From: an uncultured Parvularculaceae bacterium
GTDB lineage: Bacteria; Pseudomonadota; Alphaproteobacteria; Caulobacterales; Parvularculaceae
Length of the DNA stretch: 40,553 nt
Reading direction: 5' to 3'
NCBI GenBank assembly: GCA_938010655.1
Contig: CALLVA010000077.1
Span: 1-40,553, forward strand
Numbering within the stretch: position 1 is the first letter of the stretch; each line of letters opens with the position of its first letter. Of this stretch, positions 20,038-30,172 are shown in pieces. The translations under genes were made by a program, and so were the position numbers. The notes beneath the pieces were generated by a model. That model ran no database searches. It was not told where the DNA came from and was given only the letters and a program-made list of their open reading frames with translations.

Positions 20038-21246
20038 CTACCAATTCCACATCGTCCCGTCTTCAAGACGCGCCACGGGTAGTTGTTTTGGATCATAAGG
20101 ATATTTTGCAGCCAATGTCTCATCAATATCCACACCAATGCCGGGGCTTGTGCCGGGGTGAAGGTAGCCATCTTTAAAACTATAGCTATGGGGAAAGACC
20201 TCGTCTGTTTCTGGCGTATGCCGCATATATTCTTGAATGCCAAAGTTTGGCACCCAAAGATCAAAATGAAGCGCTGCGCCCATACATGCTGGGGACAAAT
20301 CTGTCGCGCCGTGGCTGCCTGTGCGCACTTGATATAAGGATGCCAGCGCCGCAATTTGCCGCAAATGGGTTATGCCGCCTGCATGCACGACTGTGGTGCG
20401 AATATAATCAATCAACTGATTTTGGATCAACTCACGACAATCATGGATGGAATTGAAAATTTCTCCAACTGCGAGAGGTGTTACTGTATGCTGACGAACA
20501 AGTTTGAAGGCTTCCTGGTTTTCCGCTGGCGTACAATCTTCCATCCAGAAGAGGCGATAAGGTTCCAAAGATTTGCCCAAGCGTCCTGCCTCAATCGGGG
20601 TAAGGCGATGGTGCACATCATGGAGGAGTTCAACCTCATTGCCATGGTCGCGCCTTAAGCGATCAAAAAGCTGCGGCGCAAAATTAAGATAAGCGCTGGT
20701 GTTCCACAAAGTTTCAGTCGGCAAGGTGCCATCAGCTGGTTCATAATAAAGATCACCGCGACCAACCCCATAAGCCCCCTTCACGCCGGGCACGCCAGAT
20801 TGCGCGCGGATCGCTTTGTAGCCTAATTCAATATACCGCCCGACAGCATCAGTCGTTTCTTCAATATCGGCCCCATTGGCGTGGCCATAAACGAGCACGC
20901 CCTCGCGCGAAGCCCCGCCCAGCAATTCATAGACAGGCATATTCGCGGCTTTGCCTTTGATGTCCCAAAGCGCAGTGTCCACCGCGGCAATGGCAGACAT
21001 TGTCACCGGGCCGCGCCGCCAATAGGCCCCGCGATAGAGATATTGCCAAATATCCTCAATGCGATTGGCTTCTTTGCCGATCAATACGGGGATCACATGA
21101 TCCTCCAAATAGGCCACAACCGCTTTTTCCCGGCCATTCAGGGTCGCGTCCCCAATACCGTGTAGGCCTTCATCTGTTTCAATTTTAAGAGTAACAAAAT
21201 TTCGGCCAGGGCAGGTGACGATAACGCGAGCATTGGTAATTTTCAT
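20038..21246 (-). CDS. manD: D-mannonate dehydratase family protein (enolase superfamily, ManD/RspA-like)
   Basis: [114 protein letters not shown]; 402 aa. Confidence 0.85.
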   Translation of the reverse strand: MKITNARVIVTCPGRNFVTLKIETDEGLHGIGDATLNGREKAVVAYLEDHVIPVLIGKEANRIEDIWQYLYRGAYWRRGPVTMSAIAAVDTALWDIKGKAANMPVYELLGGASREGVLVYGHANGADIEETTDAVGRYIELGYKAIRAQSGVPGVKGAYGVGRGDLYYEPADGTLPTETLWNTSAYLNFAPQLFDRLRRDHGNEVELLHDVHHRLTPIEAGRLGKSLEPYRLFWMEDCTPAENQEAFKLVRQHTVTPLAVGEIFNSIHDCRELIQNQLIDYIRTTVVHAGGITHLRQIAALASLYQVRTGSHGATDLSPACMGAALHFDLWVPNFGIQEYMRHTPETDEVFPHSYSFKDGYLHPGTSPGIGVDIDETLAAKYPYDPKQLPVARLEDGTMWNW

Positions 21247-21349
21247 TAGGGTGTCTCCACTCTCATCTTCTTTTATGCTACGTTATCAGGGGCGTATATT
21301 ATTTTGACAAGGGCTGAATTATTTCGTCTATTAGAGCCTCGTTTAACCG

Positions 21350-22378
21350 ATGATTCGAAGGACCAACCCAATGAGTAATGCCTCTTTTTCAAGACGACGG
21401 CTGTTGCAAACAGGGGCTTTAGCGGGGGCTGGCCTCTCATTGGCGGGATGTGAAGCCAAAAGCGGTAAAGTTATTCGCTCCCACGATGTTCAACCATCCG
21501 ATTATCCGACCGTCATCGGCCTGAAAGCCATTGGCGATCGGTTATCCGAATTGACCGATGGGCGGTTTAGAACAGATGTCTATTCCGGCGGTCAGCTTGG
21601 ATCGGAAAAAGACAGTCTTGAGATTACAATTTTTGGCGGCATTGATATTAACCGCGTCAGCTTGTCGCCGCTGAACTCTTTTGCTGCCCAAACGCGCGTA
21701 CCATCTTTGCCTTTCATGTTCCGGTCTATCGGGCATATGCGCGAGGCGATGGACGGGGCACCCGGCCAAATGATTTTAGACTCACTGGAGTCCCACGGGC
21801 TGATCGGCTTATGTTTCTATGATAGTGGCGCACGGAGTTTTTATACGACGGAACGCATGGTCAAAGAGCCAGATGATTTGATCGGCCAAAAAATTCGCGT
21901 GCAAAATTCTGATTTGTTCGTGTCCATGGTGGAAGCCTTGGGCGGGGACGCAACGCCCATGGCTTTTGGCGAAGTTTATCAAGGCCTCGTGCAAGGTGTT
22001 ATTGACGGCGCAGAAAATAATATCCCGTCTTATGAAAATACAGGGCATTGGGAAGTGGCCGGAAATTATAGTTTAACGCGGCACGTGCTGGCGCCAGAAG
22101 TTGTCGTCATGTCGTTGAAAACATGGAAAGGCCTTTCTGCGCAAGACCGCGACTTCGTGATTCAAGCTGCACGCGAAAGTGTGCCGGTGATGCGGGCTTC
22201 TTGGGATGCGCGGGTCGAACGCTCTTTGGAGATTATCTCAACTGGGCCGAAAAAAGTTGAAATCTTCGAGCCAGATACAGCGCCATTCCAGCAAAAAGTA
22301 TTGCCTCTCTGGGAAAAATATCTGGACTCGCCAGAGTTGCAAGATGTTGCTGACGCGATTCAAGCTGTGAAAGTTTAG
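21350..22378 (+). CDS. TRAP transporter solute-binding protein (DctP family) with Tat-type, lipobox-containing signal; likely start 21371
   Basis: SRRRLLQTGALAGAGLSLAGC; YPTVIGLKAIGDRLSELTDGRFRTDVYSGGQLGSEKDSLEITIFGGIDINRVSLSPL; LPFMFRSIGHMREAMDG; GVIDGAENNIPSYENTGHWEVAGNYSLTRH. Confidence 0.88.
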   Translation: MIRRTNPMSNASFSRRRLLQTGALAGAGLSLAGCEAKSGKVIRSHDVQPSDYPTVIGLKAIGDRLSELTDGRFRTDVYSGGQLGSEKDSLEITIFGGIDINRVSLSPLNSFAAQTRVPSLPFMFRSIGHMREAMDGAPGQMILDSLESHGLIGLCFYDSGARSFYTTERMVKEPDDLIGQKIRVQNSDLFVSMVEALGGDATPMAFGEVYQGLVQGVIDGAENNIPSYENTGHWEVAGNYSLTRHVLAPEVVVMSLKTWKGLSAQDRDFVIQAARESVPVMRASWDARVERSLEIISTGPKKVEIFEPDTAPFQQKVLPLWEKYLDSPELQDVADAIQAVKV

Positions 22379-22423
22379 ACTTTTCCGCAGCTTGATCGCG
22401 CTTATTATAGAAGCTCTACAATT

Positions 22424-23659
<1,236 letters not shown>

Positions 23660-23801
23660 TTAGGCTTTTGGGGGCGGGACGCAAGAGGGATTGCGCGGTT
23701 TTTCTTCACTTGAGCGTGCTTATTCGGTTCGCCTTGCTTCTTGGCTGAGAGCGCTCTAGCTTTTTAGTCAAAGAGACACACACATAAGCGAAGAGGATAA
23801 A

Positions 23802-25184
23802 ATGGCGATTTCACTTTTCAAGACGACCTTCGGGGCGACGGCAATGTTCGCGCTCAGCATGAGCGGATCAGCCTTCGCGCAAAAAGTGCCACCTTCAGAA
23901 GTGCTGGACCTTTATGAAATTGCCAATGCGCCCTCGCCGGACAGATTGCAGGCGGATATTCAAACCCTCTCAGACTTTGGCACAAGACATACTTTGTCAG
24001 AGACGGAAAGCGATGTGAGAGGGATTGGCGCTGCAAGGCGTTGGATTTTTGAAGAGTTCAAGAAAATATCCAAAGAGTGCGGTGGCTGTTTGGAGGTGAT
24101 GTATGTCTCTGATTATGTTGAAGGCGAAACGAGAATCCCAGAGCGAACAGAAGTTGTAAACGTTATTGCCATTCAGCGTGGCAAGCTCGATCCCAACCGC
24201 TATGTGATGATGTCAGGGGACATTGATAGCCGCGTTACGGACCCTTTGAACGGTACAGATGATAGCCCCGGCTCAAATGATAACGCTTCTGGTATGGCCG
24301 GGACGATTGAAGCGGCGCGCGTGCTGTCCAAGCGCCAATTTGCAGGATCAATCATTTATGCCGGGCTTTCTGGCGAAGAGCAGGGCTTGTTTGGGGGGAA
24401 GATTTTTGCCGCTCATGCCAAAAAAGAAGGCTGGAATCTTGAAGCTGTTTTGAACAATGACATGATTTCCAACATTGCGGGGATTGATGGCGTGATCGAC
24501 AATTCAACGGTCCGTGTTTTCTCCGAAGGGACAAGAGCTGTCGAAACCGAAGAAGAAGCACGTATCAGACGGTTTACCGGCGGGGAGGTGGATAGCGCCT
24601 CGCGGAATGTCGCTCGATATATCGATCAATTATCTGACCAATATATGACCAATCTGGATGTAATGATGGTCTATCGGTTGGACCGATATCGGCGCGGGGG
24701 CCATCATCGACCTTTTAATCAAGAGGGGTTTCCCGGTGTCCGGTTAATGGAAGTGCATGAGCATTATGATCGCCAGCACCAAGATCTGCGTGTGGAAGAC
24801 GGGCGGGTCTATGGGGATACGATGGAGGGTGTAGATTCTGTCTATGCGGCGAAAGTCACGGGGCTGAATGCGATTACCTTGGCCAGTATGGCCGGTGCGC
24901 CACCCATCCCTGCGGATGTAGAAGCAGAAGGCGCAGTGTCGCCGTCGACTACGTTGAAATGGACCCTGCCAAAGGGCAAGGCCGCTCGAAATCTCGCGGG
25001 ATATCGCGTTCATTGGCGCCTCACAACAGCGCCGCAATGGACCTATTCTCGCTATGTGGGCAAGGTGGACAGCTATACTTTGGAGAATATAGTCATCGAC
25101 AATTATTTCTTCGGGGTCTCCGCTGTTTCCAAAGATGGGTATGAGACACCCGTCGTCTTTCCCGGGCCAGCAGGGCGGTTTTAA
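23802..25184 (+). CDS. Secreted M28-family metallopeptidase with a C-terminal fibronectin III-like region
   Basis: Signal peptide MAISLFKTTFGATAMFALSMSGSAFAQ; DDSPGSNDNASGMAGTIEAARVL; GLSGEEQGLFGGK; C-term TLKWTLPKGKAARNLAGYRVHWR...YFFGVSAVSKDGYETPVVF. Confidence 0.85.
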   Translation: MAISLFKTTFGATAMFALSMSGSAFAQKVPPSEVLDLYEIANAPSPDRLQADIQTLSDFGTRHTLSETESDVRGIGAARRWIFEEFKKISKECGGCLEVMYVSDYVEGETRIPERTEVVNVIAIQRGKLDPNRYVMMSGDIDSRVTDPLNGTDDSPGSNDNASGMAGTIEAARVLSKRQFAGSIIYAGLSGEEQGLFGGKIFAAHAKKEGWNLEAVLNNDMISNIAGIDGVIDNSTVRVFSEGTRAVETEEEARIRRFTGGEVDSASRNVARYIDQLSDQYMTNLDVMMVYRLDRYRRGGHHRPFNQEGFPGVRLMEVHEHYDRQHQDLRVEDGRVYGDTMEGVDSVYAAKVTGLNAITLASMAGAPPIPADVEAEGAVSPSTTLKWTLPKGKAARNLAGYRVHWRLTTAPQWTYSRYVGKVDSYTLENIVIDNYFFGVSAVSKDGYETPVVFPGPAGRF

Positions 25185-25201
25185 GCCTCATTTAAGTGGA
25201 T

Positions 25202-25522
25202 TTAAAAATCCCGTTGGCGATCATCGCTAAACGGGTCATCACTTTCTAGTGTGCGCGGGCGCACTTTGCGGCATTCATGATACCCCCGGCGCCAGCCTGC
25301 CCGATATCCCGCGTCATTTTTGAAGAGGGATTTGTCGCGGTAAATAGCTGTGGAGAAGGCCTTGTCGGATTCCGTCGATGTCCGGCAGCCATCAGCATAT
25401 CCTTCTGAAAAATATGTACTATTTTCATGATCGATGCCATCTGTGCTCGCGCATCCAGCCAAGGCGCTGGCGCTGAGCAAGGTGCTGAGAAATGCGATTT
25501 TGGCTTTAGCAAAATGTGACAT
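25202..25522 (-). CDS. Small putative lipoprotein, unknown function
   Basis: MSHFAKAKIAFLSTLLSASALAGC lipobox; 106 aa; EGYADGC...DAGYRAGWRRGYHEC segments. Confidence 0.7.
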   Translation of the reverse strand: MSHFAKAKIAFLSTLLSASALAGCASTDGIDHENSTYFSEGYADGCRTSTESDKAFSTAIYRDKSLFKNDAGYRAGWRRGYHECRKVRPRTLESDDPFSDDRQRDF

Positions 25523-25593
25523 GACGTGAATTCTCCATTGATCGCCCTGATCTACACGGTTTTATCGCGTTCCAAAAGGGCAAAGCGGGGTTT

Positions 25594-26856
25594 GTGAATA
25601 TCAATCATGCGTTAACCGCCTTTTGGTATGGTTCGACCCTGTGTTTTATTAGGGGAAGTCCTTCCATGCCGATGCCATTGTTACATGAAGATTCTGAAAA
25701 CGACGATTTCGTAGTGGAAACGATGGAAAATCCGCGGCTAGAATTGGTGCGGCGTTTGACAGATTTGATTGCCCTGCCGCCGGGCCAAATGAGTCCGAAT
25801 GATCGCGAATTTGTCGCAGATATTCTTGTCTCAACATTAGAGCAAGTTACTGATGCGATTAGAAAAGAAGCATCAAAACGCCTTTGTGGTTTTGCTGAAT
25901 TGCCATTGCCGCTCTTGCGGTTGCTGCTCACGGATGAGCCAGAAATCGCCGTGCCGCTCTTGCGTAATGTGAGCGAAATTCCTGAATATTTATTGGTGGA
26001 GGCCGTTGCCCGTTCTCCTGAGCACCGCAAAGAAATTGCCTTCCGGAAAGACCTAACGCCGAATGTCGTGGATGCGATGGTCAATACGGCGGAAATTCCC
26101 ATATTGCGCCGGATTATTGAAAATATGGATGTCGCTTTTTCAGAAAGCTCTTTGATTACGATTGTGCGCCGTTGCCAATTTGAAACTGAGATTCGCGAAG
26201 CCGTGTTGAAGCGCCCAGAGCTTCGATTGAACCATGCTTATAGTATGTTTTGGTGGTTGGATTCTAAAGGGCGCAAAACTGTGCTGTCCCGTTTTTCAAC
26301 AGATCGCTCGCGCCTGCAAGAAGCATTACAAGATTTATTTCGCGAAACCTTCACCAGCTCGACCCCGGACCCAGTAGTTATGTCCATGTTGAAGTTGATT
26401 GATCGTCGTCACCGCCCTCGGGGCAAAGACGGTGAGATGGTCACCATGGATGTTGTGAAAAAGACGCTTGAAGTCGCGCGCATCGCGCCAAATGATGAGT
26501 TGGCTCACGCGGTCGGCTTATTGGCTGGTATCACGACGGAGACTGCAGCGCGCATTTTACAAGATTTCAGCGGCGAAGCTTTTGCCATTTTGTGCAAAAG
26601 CATTGGCTTGGCGCGCAGCGACTTTTTTGACCTTTACAATCTTGAGGGGCAATCGGAAGAATTGGCACAGCTTGCGCCTGATCATGATGAAGAAAAAATC
26701 GATCAGCTCCAAGGCGTTTTTGATTCGATTTCAAGGGATTATGCCAGAACTGTTCTGAGATATTGGGATTGGCGCGGCAAAGACATCGCGGTTCTGTCAG
26801 ATATCAACCCAGAGTTTGAAGAAACTGACGACGCTGTTTATCTCGGCGCTGTGTAA
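25594..26856 (+). CDS. DUF2336 domain-containing protein (likely start 25666)
   Basis: Helical HEAT-like protein: RKEASKRLCGFAELPLPLLRLLLTDEPEIAVPLLRNVSEIPEYLLVEAVARSPEHRKEIAFRKDLTPNVVDAMV. RBS-like AGGGGAAG precedes ATG at 25666. Confidence 0.75.
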   Translation: MNINHALTAFWYGSTLCFIRGSPSMPMPLLHEDSENDDFVVETMENPRLELVRRLTDLIALPPGQMSPNDREFVADILVSTLEQVTDAIRKEASKRLCGFAELPLPLLRLLLTDEPEIAVPLLRNVSEIPEYLLVEAVARSPEHRKEIAFRKDLTPNVVDAMVNTAEIPILRRIIENMDVAFSESSLITIVRRCQFETEIREAVLKRPELRLNHAYSMFWWLDSKGRKTVLSRFSTDRSRLQEALQDLFRETFTSSTPDPVVMSMLKLIDRRHRPRGKDGEMVTMDVVKKTLEVARIAPNDELAHAVGLLAGITTETAARILQDFSGEAFAILCKSIGLARSDFFDLYNLEGQSEELAQLAPDHDEEKIDQLQGVFDSISRDYARTVLRYWDWRGKDIAVLSDINPEFEETDDAVYLGAV

Positions 26857-27124
26857 AACTTTCTCTGCCTCCAGCTGAAAAAGTATGAGGAAAGAGCCTA
26901 GTTTAAGCGTGTTTTAAGCTATTTCTGTTTTAGTGCGAAAGACACCGGCTGCGGCTTTGCGTATTTTAGACGTGGTCGGTGATCTCTTTTTCTTTGCATA
27001 ATCATCTGTTTTTTTGCGAAGAAGGATTGATTTTGCCGCAAAATCTGTGATTTTCTCGCCTCAATCTAAATCGGAGCTAAGGTGCTTTTGCTGCCATAGT
27101 CCATTTACTATCGGCGAGGCCTCC

Positions 27125-27628
27125 ATGTTACGCTCACTGCGTTTTATTCTAGGACGATATTTCGCCCTCGCTGTGGTGCTCGCCATTTTGTGGCTTTTGC
27201 TTTCAGGCTTTTTCGACAAAACTGTTTTGCTGGTCTTTGGGGCGCTGACCGTTCTTTTCTCGATCGCCTTGTCGCATCGTGCCGGCATGCTGGATAGTGA
27301 AGGCATTCCGACCAAAGTGTTTCCAGGTATTTTGGGATATATGGTATGGCTGACATTTGAGATTGGAAAAGCAAATTTAATTGTTGCGAAACAAGTTTTT
27401 TCGCCCAATCTCAGCCCCAAAATGATCCGCGTGAAAACAGATCAAAAAAGCGATATTGGCAAAGTCATCTTCGCGAATTCCGTAACGCTTACGCCGGGCA
27501 CGGTTTCGGTGGATTTGGCGGACGGGTCATTGTTAATCCATGCTCTAACGGAAGATTTGGCAGAAGAAGAGCCAATTTTGGCGATGGGCGAGCGCGTGTG
27601 TAAATTTGACCGGACAGGTGACGCATGA
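27125..27628 (+). CDS. mrpE: Na+/H+ antiporter subunit E (MnhE/MrpE); ORF track start 27014, likely real start 27125
   Basis: LAILWLLLSGFFDKTVLLVFGALTVLFSIALS...GYMVWLTFEIGKANLIVAKQVFSPNLSPKMIRVKTDQKSDIGKVIFANSVTLTPGTVSVDL. Confidence 0.88.
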   Translation: MLRSLRFILGRYFALAVVLAILWLLLSGFFDKTVLLVFGALTVLFSIALSHRAGMLDSEGIPTKVFPGILGYMVWLTFEIGKANLIVAKQVFSPNLSPKMIRVKTDQKSDIGKVIFANSVTLTPGTVSVDLADGSLLIHALTEDLAEEEPILAMGERVCKFDRTGDA

Positions 27629-27912
27629 TGTTTGTTGTCGCCTCAATCGCCGTCTTGGTTTCAATGGCGCTTGTTTTGGCCCGGGCAATCCTCGGCCCAA
27701 CGCTTTATGATCGTGTGCTGGCGGGCAATAGCTTTGGCACAAAGACTGTGTTGCTGCTGGGGTTGATGGGCTATGTCACAGGTCGCCCTGATTTTCTGGA
27801 TATTGCGCTTTTATATGCCTTGATCAATTTCACGGGCACGATTGCGATTCTGAAATTCTTCCGCTATCGGACGATGGCCGGCAGCATGGACGACATGCGA
27901 GGCCAGTCATGA
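27625..27912 (+). CDS. mrpF: Cation/H+ antiporter subunit F (MrpF)
   Basis: LVLARAILGPTLYDRVLAGNSFGTKTVLLLGLMGYVTGRPDFLDIALLYALINFTGTIAILKFF. Confidence 0.88.
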   Translation: MMFVVASIAVLVSMALVLARAILGPTLYDRVLAGNSFGTKTVLLLGLMGYVTGRPDFLDIALLYALINFTGTIAILKFFRYRTMAGSMDDMRGQS

Positions 27913-27925
27913 AGCGGGGTGTGGC

Positions 27926-28291
27926 ATGAGTTGGGACGTCATTTCAGATTATATTGCTTGGGGCTTTTTCATCATTGGCGCGCTGTTTGTGATTGTCGGC
28001 GCGCTTGGTATTTTGCGGTTCCCGGATTTTTACACGCGCATTCATGCGTCTGGGTTGACGGATACGCTGGGGGCAGAATTTATTTTAATCGGCATGGCGA
28101 TTCAGGCCCCATCATGGCTGATCGCCGCGAAAATCTTGATGATGATGATCTTCCTCTTATTGACCAGCCCCGTGGCGACCCATGCTGTGGCCCATGCGGC
28201 TTGGGTGGGAGGATTAAATCCGTTGACGGGCAAAGACCTCACTTATGATGAAGTGACCCCCACCGAAGAAGAACCGGAGGGCCGGGTCTAA
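27926..28291 (+). CDS. mrpG: Cation/H+ antiporter subunit G (MrpG)
   Basis: FFIIGALFVIVGALGILRFPDFYTRIHASGLTDTLGAEFILIGMAI. Confidence 0.88.
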   Translation: MSWDVISDYIAWGFFIIGALFVIVGALGILRFPDFYTRIHASGLTDTLGAEFILIGMAIQAPSWLIAAKILMMMIFLLLTSPVATHAVAHAAWVGGLNPLTGKDLTYDEVTPTEEEPEGRV

Positions 28292-28953
28292 TGGCTGATT
28301 ATCAAACGACGCTGTCGCCTATTCTGATTATTGATCTGACGCTGCTTGCCTTGCTGCTGGTGTGTGCTGTGGCGATGGTGCGGGTGCGCCGTCTGTTCGC
28401 TGTGGTGATGTTGTCTGGTATTTATTCGCTATTATCTGCTGCGTTTTTCGTTTCAATGGACGCGGTTGATGTGGCGTTTACAGAAGCGGCCGTTGGCGCT
28501 GGCATCTCCACTGTGTTGATGCTTTCCGGTATGTTGCTAACGGCCAAACGCGAAAAGCCGATTAAGACGGGCCGCGCACCTATTGCGATGTTTGTCTGTT
28601 TGATTGTGGGCGCAGCATTGGTCTATGCCTCAATTGATGCGCCAGCCTTTGGCGACCCGAACGCCCCGGCAAATGCTTATCTTGGCAAAATGTATGTCGA
28701 AAATAATTGGGCGGATACTCAAGTCCCCAACATTGTGACCTCTGTCCTCGCCAGCTATCGGGGCTTTGATACTTTGGGTGAAACTTATGTTGTTTTCACC
28801 GCAGCTTTGGCCGTGATGCTCCTCTTGGGGATCGCGACAGAGCGGGGCGGCAAGAAGAAGCTGGACGCCCGGGCGATGGAAGCGCAAGCGCGCCGGGAAT
28901 ATTTGGAAATGCAAGCTGAGAAAGAACGCGTTATATCAGGGGGCAATGACTAA
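28291..28953 (+). CDS. DUF4040 / MbhD-like subunit (equivalent to the MrpA C-terminal region) of the antiporter
   Basis: VRVRRLFAVVMLSGIYSLLSAAFFVSMDAVDVAFTEAAVGAGISTVLMLSGMLLT, plus a second membrane region NIVTSVLASYRGFDTLGETYVVFTAALAVMLLLG. Confidence 0.8.
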   Translation: MADYQTTLSPILIIDLTLLALLLVCAVAMVRVRRLFAVVMLSGIYSLLSAAFFVSMDAVDVAFTEAAVGAGISTVLMLSGMLLTAKREKPIKTGRAPIAMFVCLIVGAALVYASIDAPAFGDPNAPANAYLGKMYVENNWADTQVPNIVTSVLASYRGFDTLGETYVVFTAALAVMLLLGIATERGGKKKLDARAMEAQARREYLEMQAEKERVISGGND

Positions 28954-29393
28954 TGGGCCATCTGATTTTACGCGTGACGATTAAACTCCTCTTTGCGCCA
29001 ATTATTTTATTTGCGCTATATGTGCAGTTCCACGGGGATTATGGCCCGGGCGGTGGTTTTCAGGCCGGGGTTATTTTTGCTGTTGCATTTATTCTCCATG
29101 CGCTTGGGTTTGGCATTGATCAAACCAAGAAGGCTTTGCCGCCGGAGATTTTGCCTTGGATCATGGTGGTTGGCTTGATGCTTTATGTAGGCACAGGCTG
29201 GTTCACGATGATGATGGGCGAGAATTTTCTTTCTTATGATGTGATTGTGCCAGGCTCTCACCATCAAGCCGGGCAGCATGTCGGCATTATTCTTGTCGAG
29301 CTTGGGGTTGGGGTGGCTGTTGCCTCCAGCATGTTGATGATTTTCTTCCACTTTGCCAGCCGCGAGCCGGAAGTGGCGGATTCGGATTGGTAG
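28953..29393 (+). CDS. mrpB: Na+/H+ antiporter subunit B (MnhB-type)
   Basis: LFAPIILFALYVQFHGDYGPGGGFQAGVIFAVAFILHALGFG...GILVELGVGVAVASSML-type membrane protein. Confidence 0.87.
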   Translation: MGHLILRVTIKLLFAPIILFALYVQFHGDYGPGGGFQAGVIFAVAFILHALGFGIDQTKKALPPEILPWIMVVGLMLYVGTGWFTMMMGENFLSYDVIVPGSHHQAGQHVGIILVELGVGVAVASSMLMIFFHFASREPEVADSDW

Positions 29394-29401
29394 GATAGAC
29401 A

Positions 29402-30172
29402 ATGCTAGAATTTATCCTTGAGCGGTATAATTATTGGATCAGCATCTGCTTGATGTTGACCGGGCTCTATATCGTGATCAGTCGCGGCAATCTCGTGAAA
29501 ACTCTGATTGGCCTCAATCTGTTTCAAACCTCTGTGTTCATCTTCTATATTTCGATCGGCAAAATTGCCGGGGCGACGGCGCCGATCTTGCTCAAGCAGG
29601 ACCAAAAAGGCGGGCATCATGGCGATGGCCACGGCGGTGAACATGACGGCGACCACGGCGATGGCCATAGCGAAAAAGCGGCCCATGGGGACCATGCAGA
29701 CGCCGCTCACGCTAGCAAAGATTACCCAGCAGGCAGCAATGATTTAAACGCTGTTGCTGGCAGCGGTACCGATCATGAGAATGCTGATCACGATGCCCTG
29801 CACGGCGTGGCTGATCATGCTGGCGCGGGCAATAGTGTATTGGTGGAAACAAAATCTGCCAATGACGGCTATGGTGTTGAGACCCATACTGATCTTCATG
29901 CTGGCCCAGAAACTCATACTGAAGCAGCCGATGCGACAGTAGGGGTGGCGTCAAAAGCCTATGATTTGGCTGACGTTGTTTATACCAATCCTTTGCCCCA
30001 TGTCTTGATTCTCACAGCGATTGTGGTGGGCGTTGCGACAACGGCGGTGGGCTTGTCCCTCGCGGTTCGGATACGTGAAGCTTATGGCACAATTGAAGAA
30101 GATGAATTGGAAATGGCGGATCTGAAAGCAGAATTTGGCGATGATCTTGAAGCTGATGGAGTGATCGCCTGA
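29402..30172 (+). CDS. mrpC: Antiporter subunit C (MrpC/NuoK-like) with a long His/Asp-rich insertion
   Basis: NYWISICLMLTGLYIVISRGNLVKTLIGLNLFQTSVFIFYISIGKIAGATAPIL and YTNPLPHVLILTAIVVGVATTAVGLSLAVRIREAYGTIEEDEL, separated by ~120 residues GGHHGDGHGGEHDGDHGDGH.... Confidence 0.87.
   Translation: MLEFILERYNYWISICLMLTGLYIVISRGNLVKTLIGLNLFQTSVFIFYISIGKIAGATAPILLKQDQKGGHHGDGHGGEHDGDHGDGHSEKAAHGDHADAAHASKDYPAGSNDLNAVAGSGTDHENADHDALHGVADHAGAGNSVLVETKSANDGYGVETHTDLHAGPETHTEAADATVGVASKAYDLADVVYTNPLPHVLILTAIVVGVATTAVGLSLAVRIREAYGTIEEDELEMADLKAEFGDDLEADGVIA

Noticed and set aside
25246-25512. 88-aa minus-strand ORF overlapping the small lipoprotein
   Set aside because: Alternate frame; the 25202-25522 frame has a lipobox signal sequence and is the better candidate.
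27919-28248. 109-aa plus-strand ORF overlapping mrpG
   Set aside because: Alternate frame of mrpG; the mrpG frame has clear family motifs.
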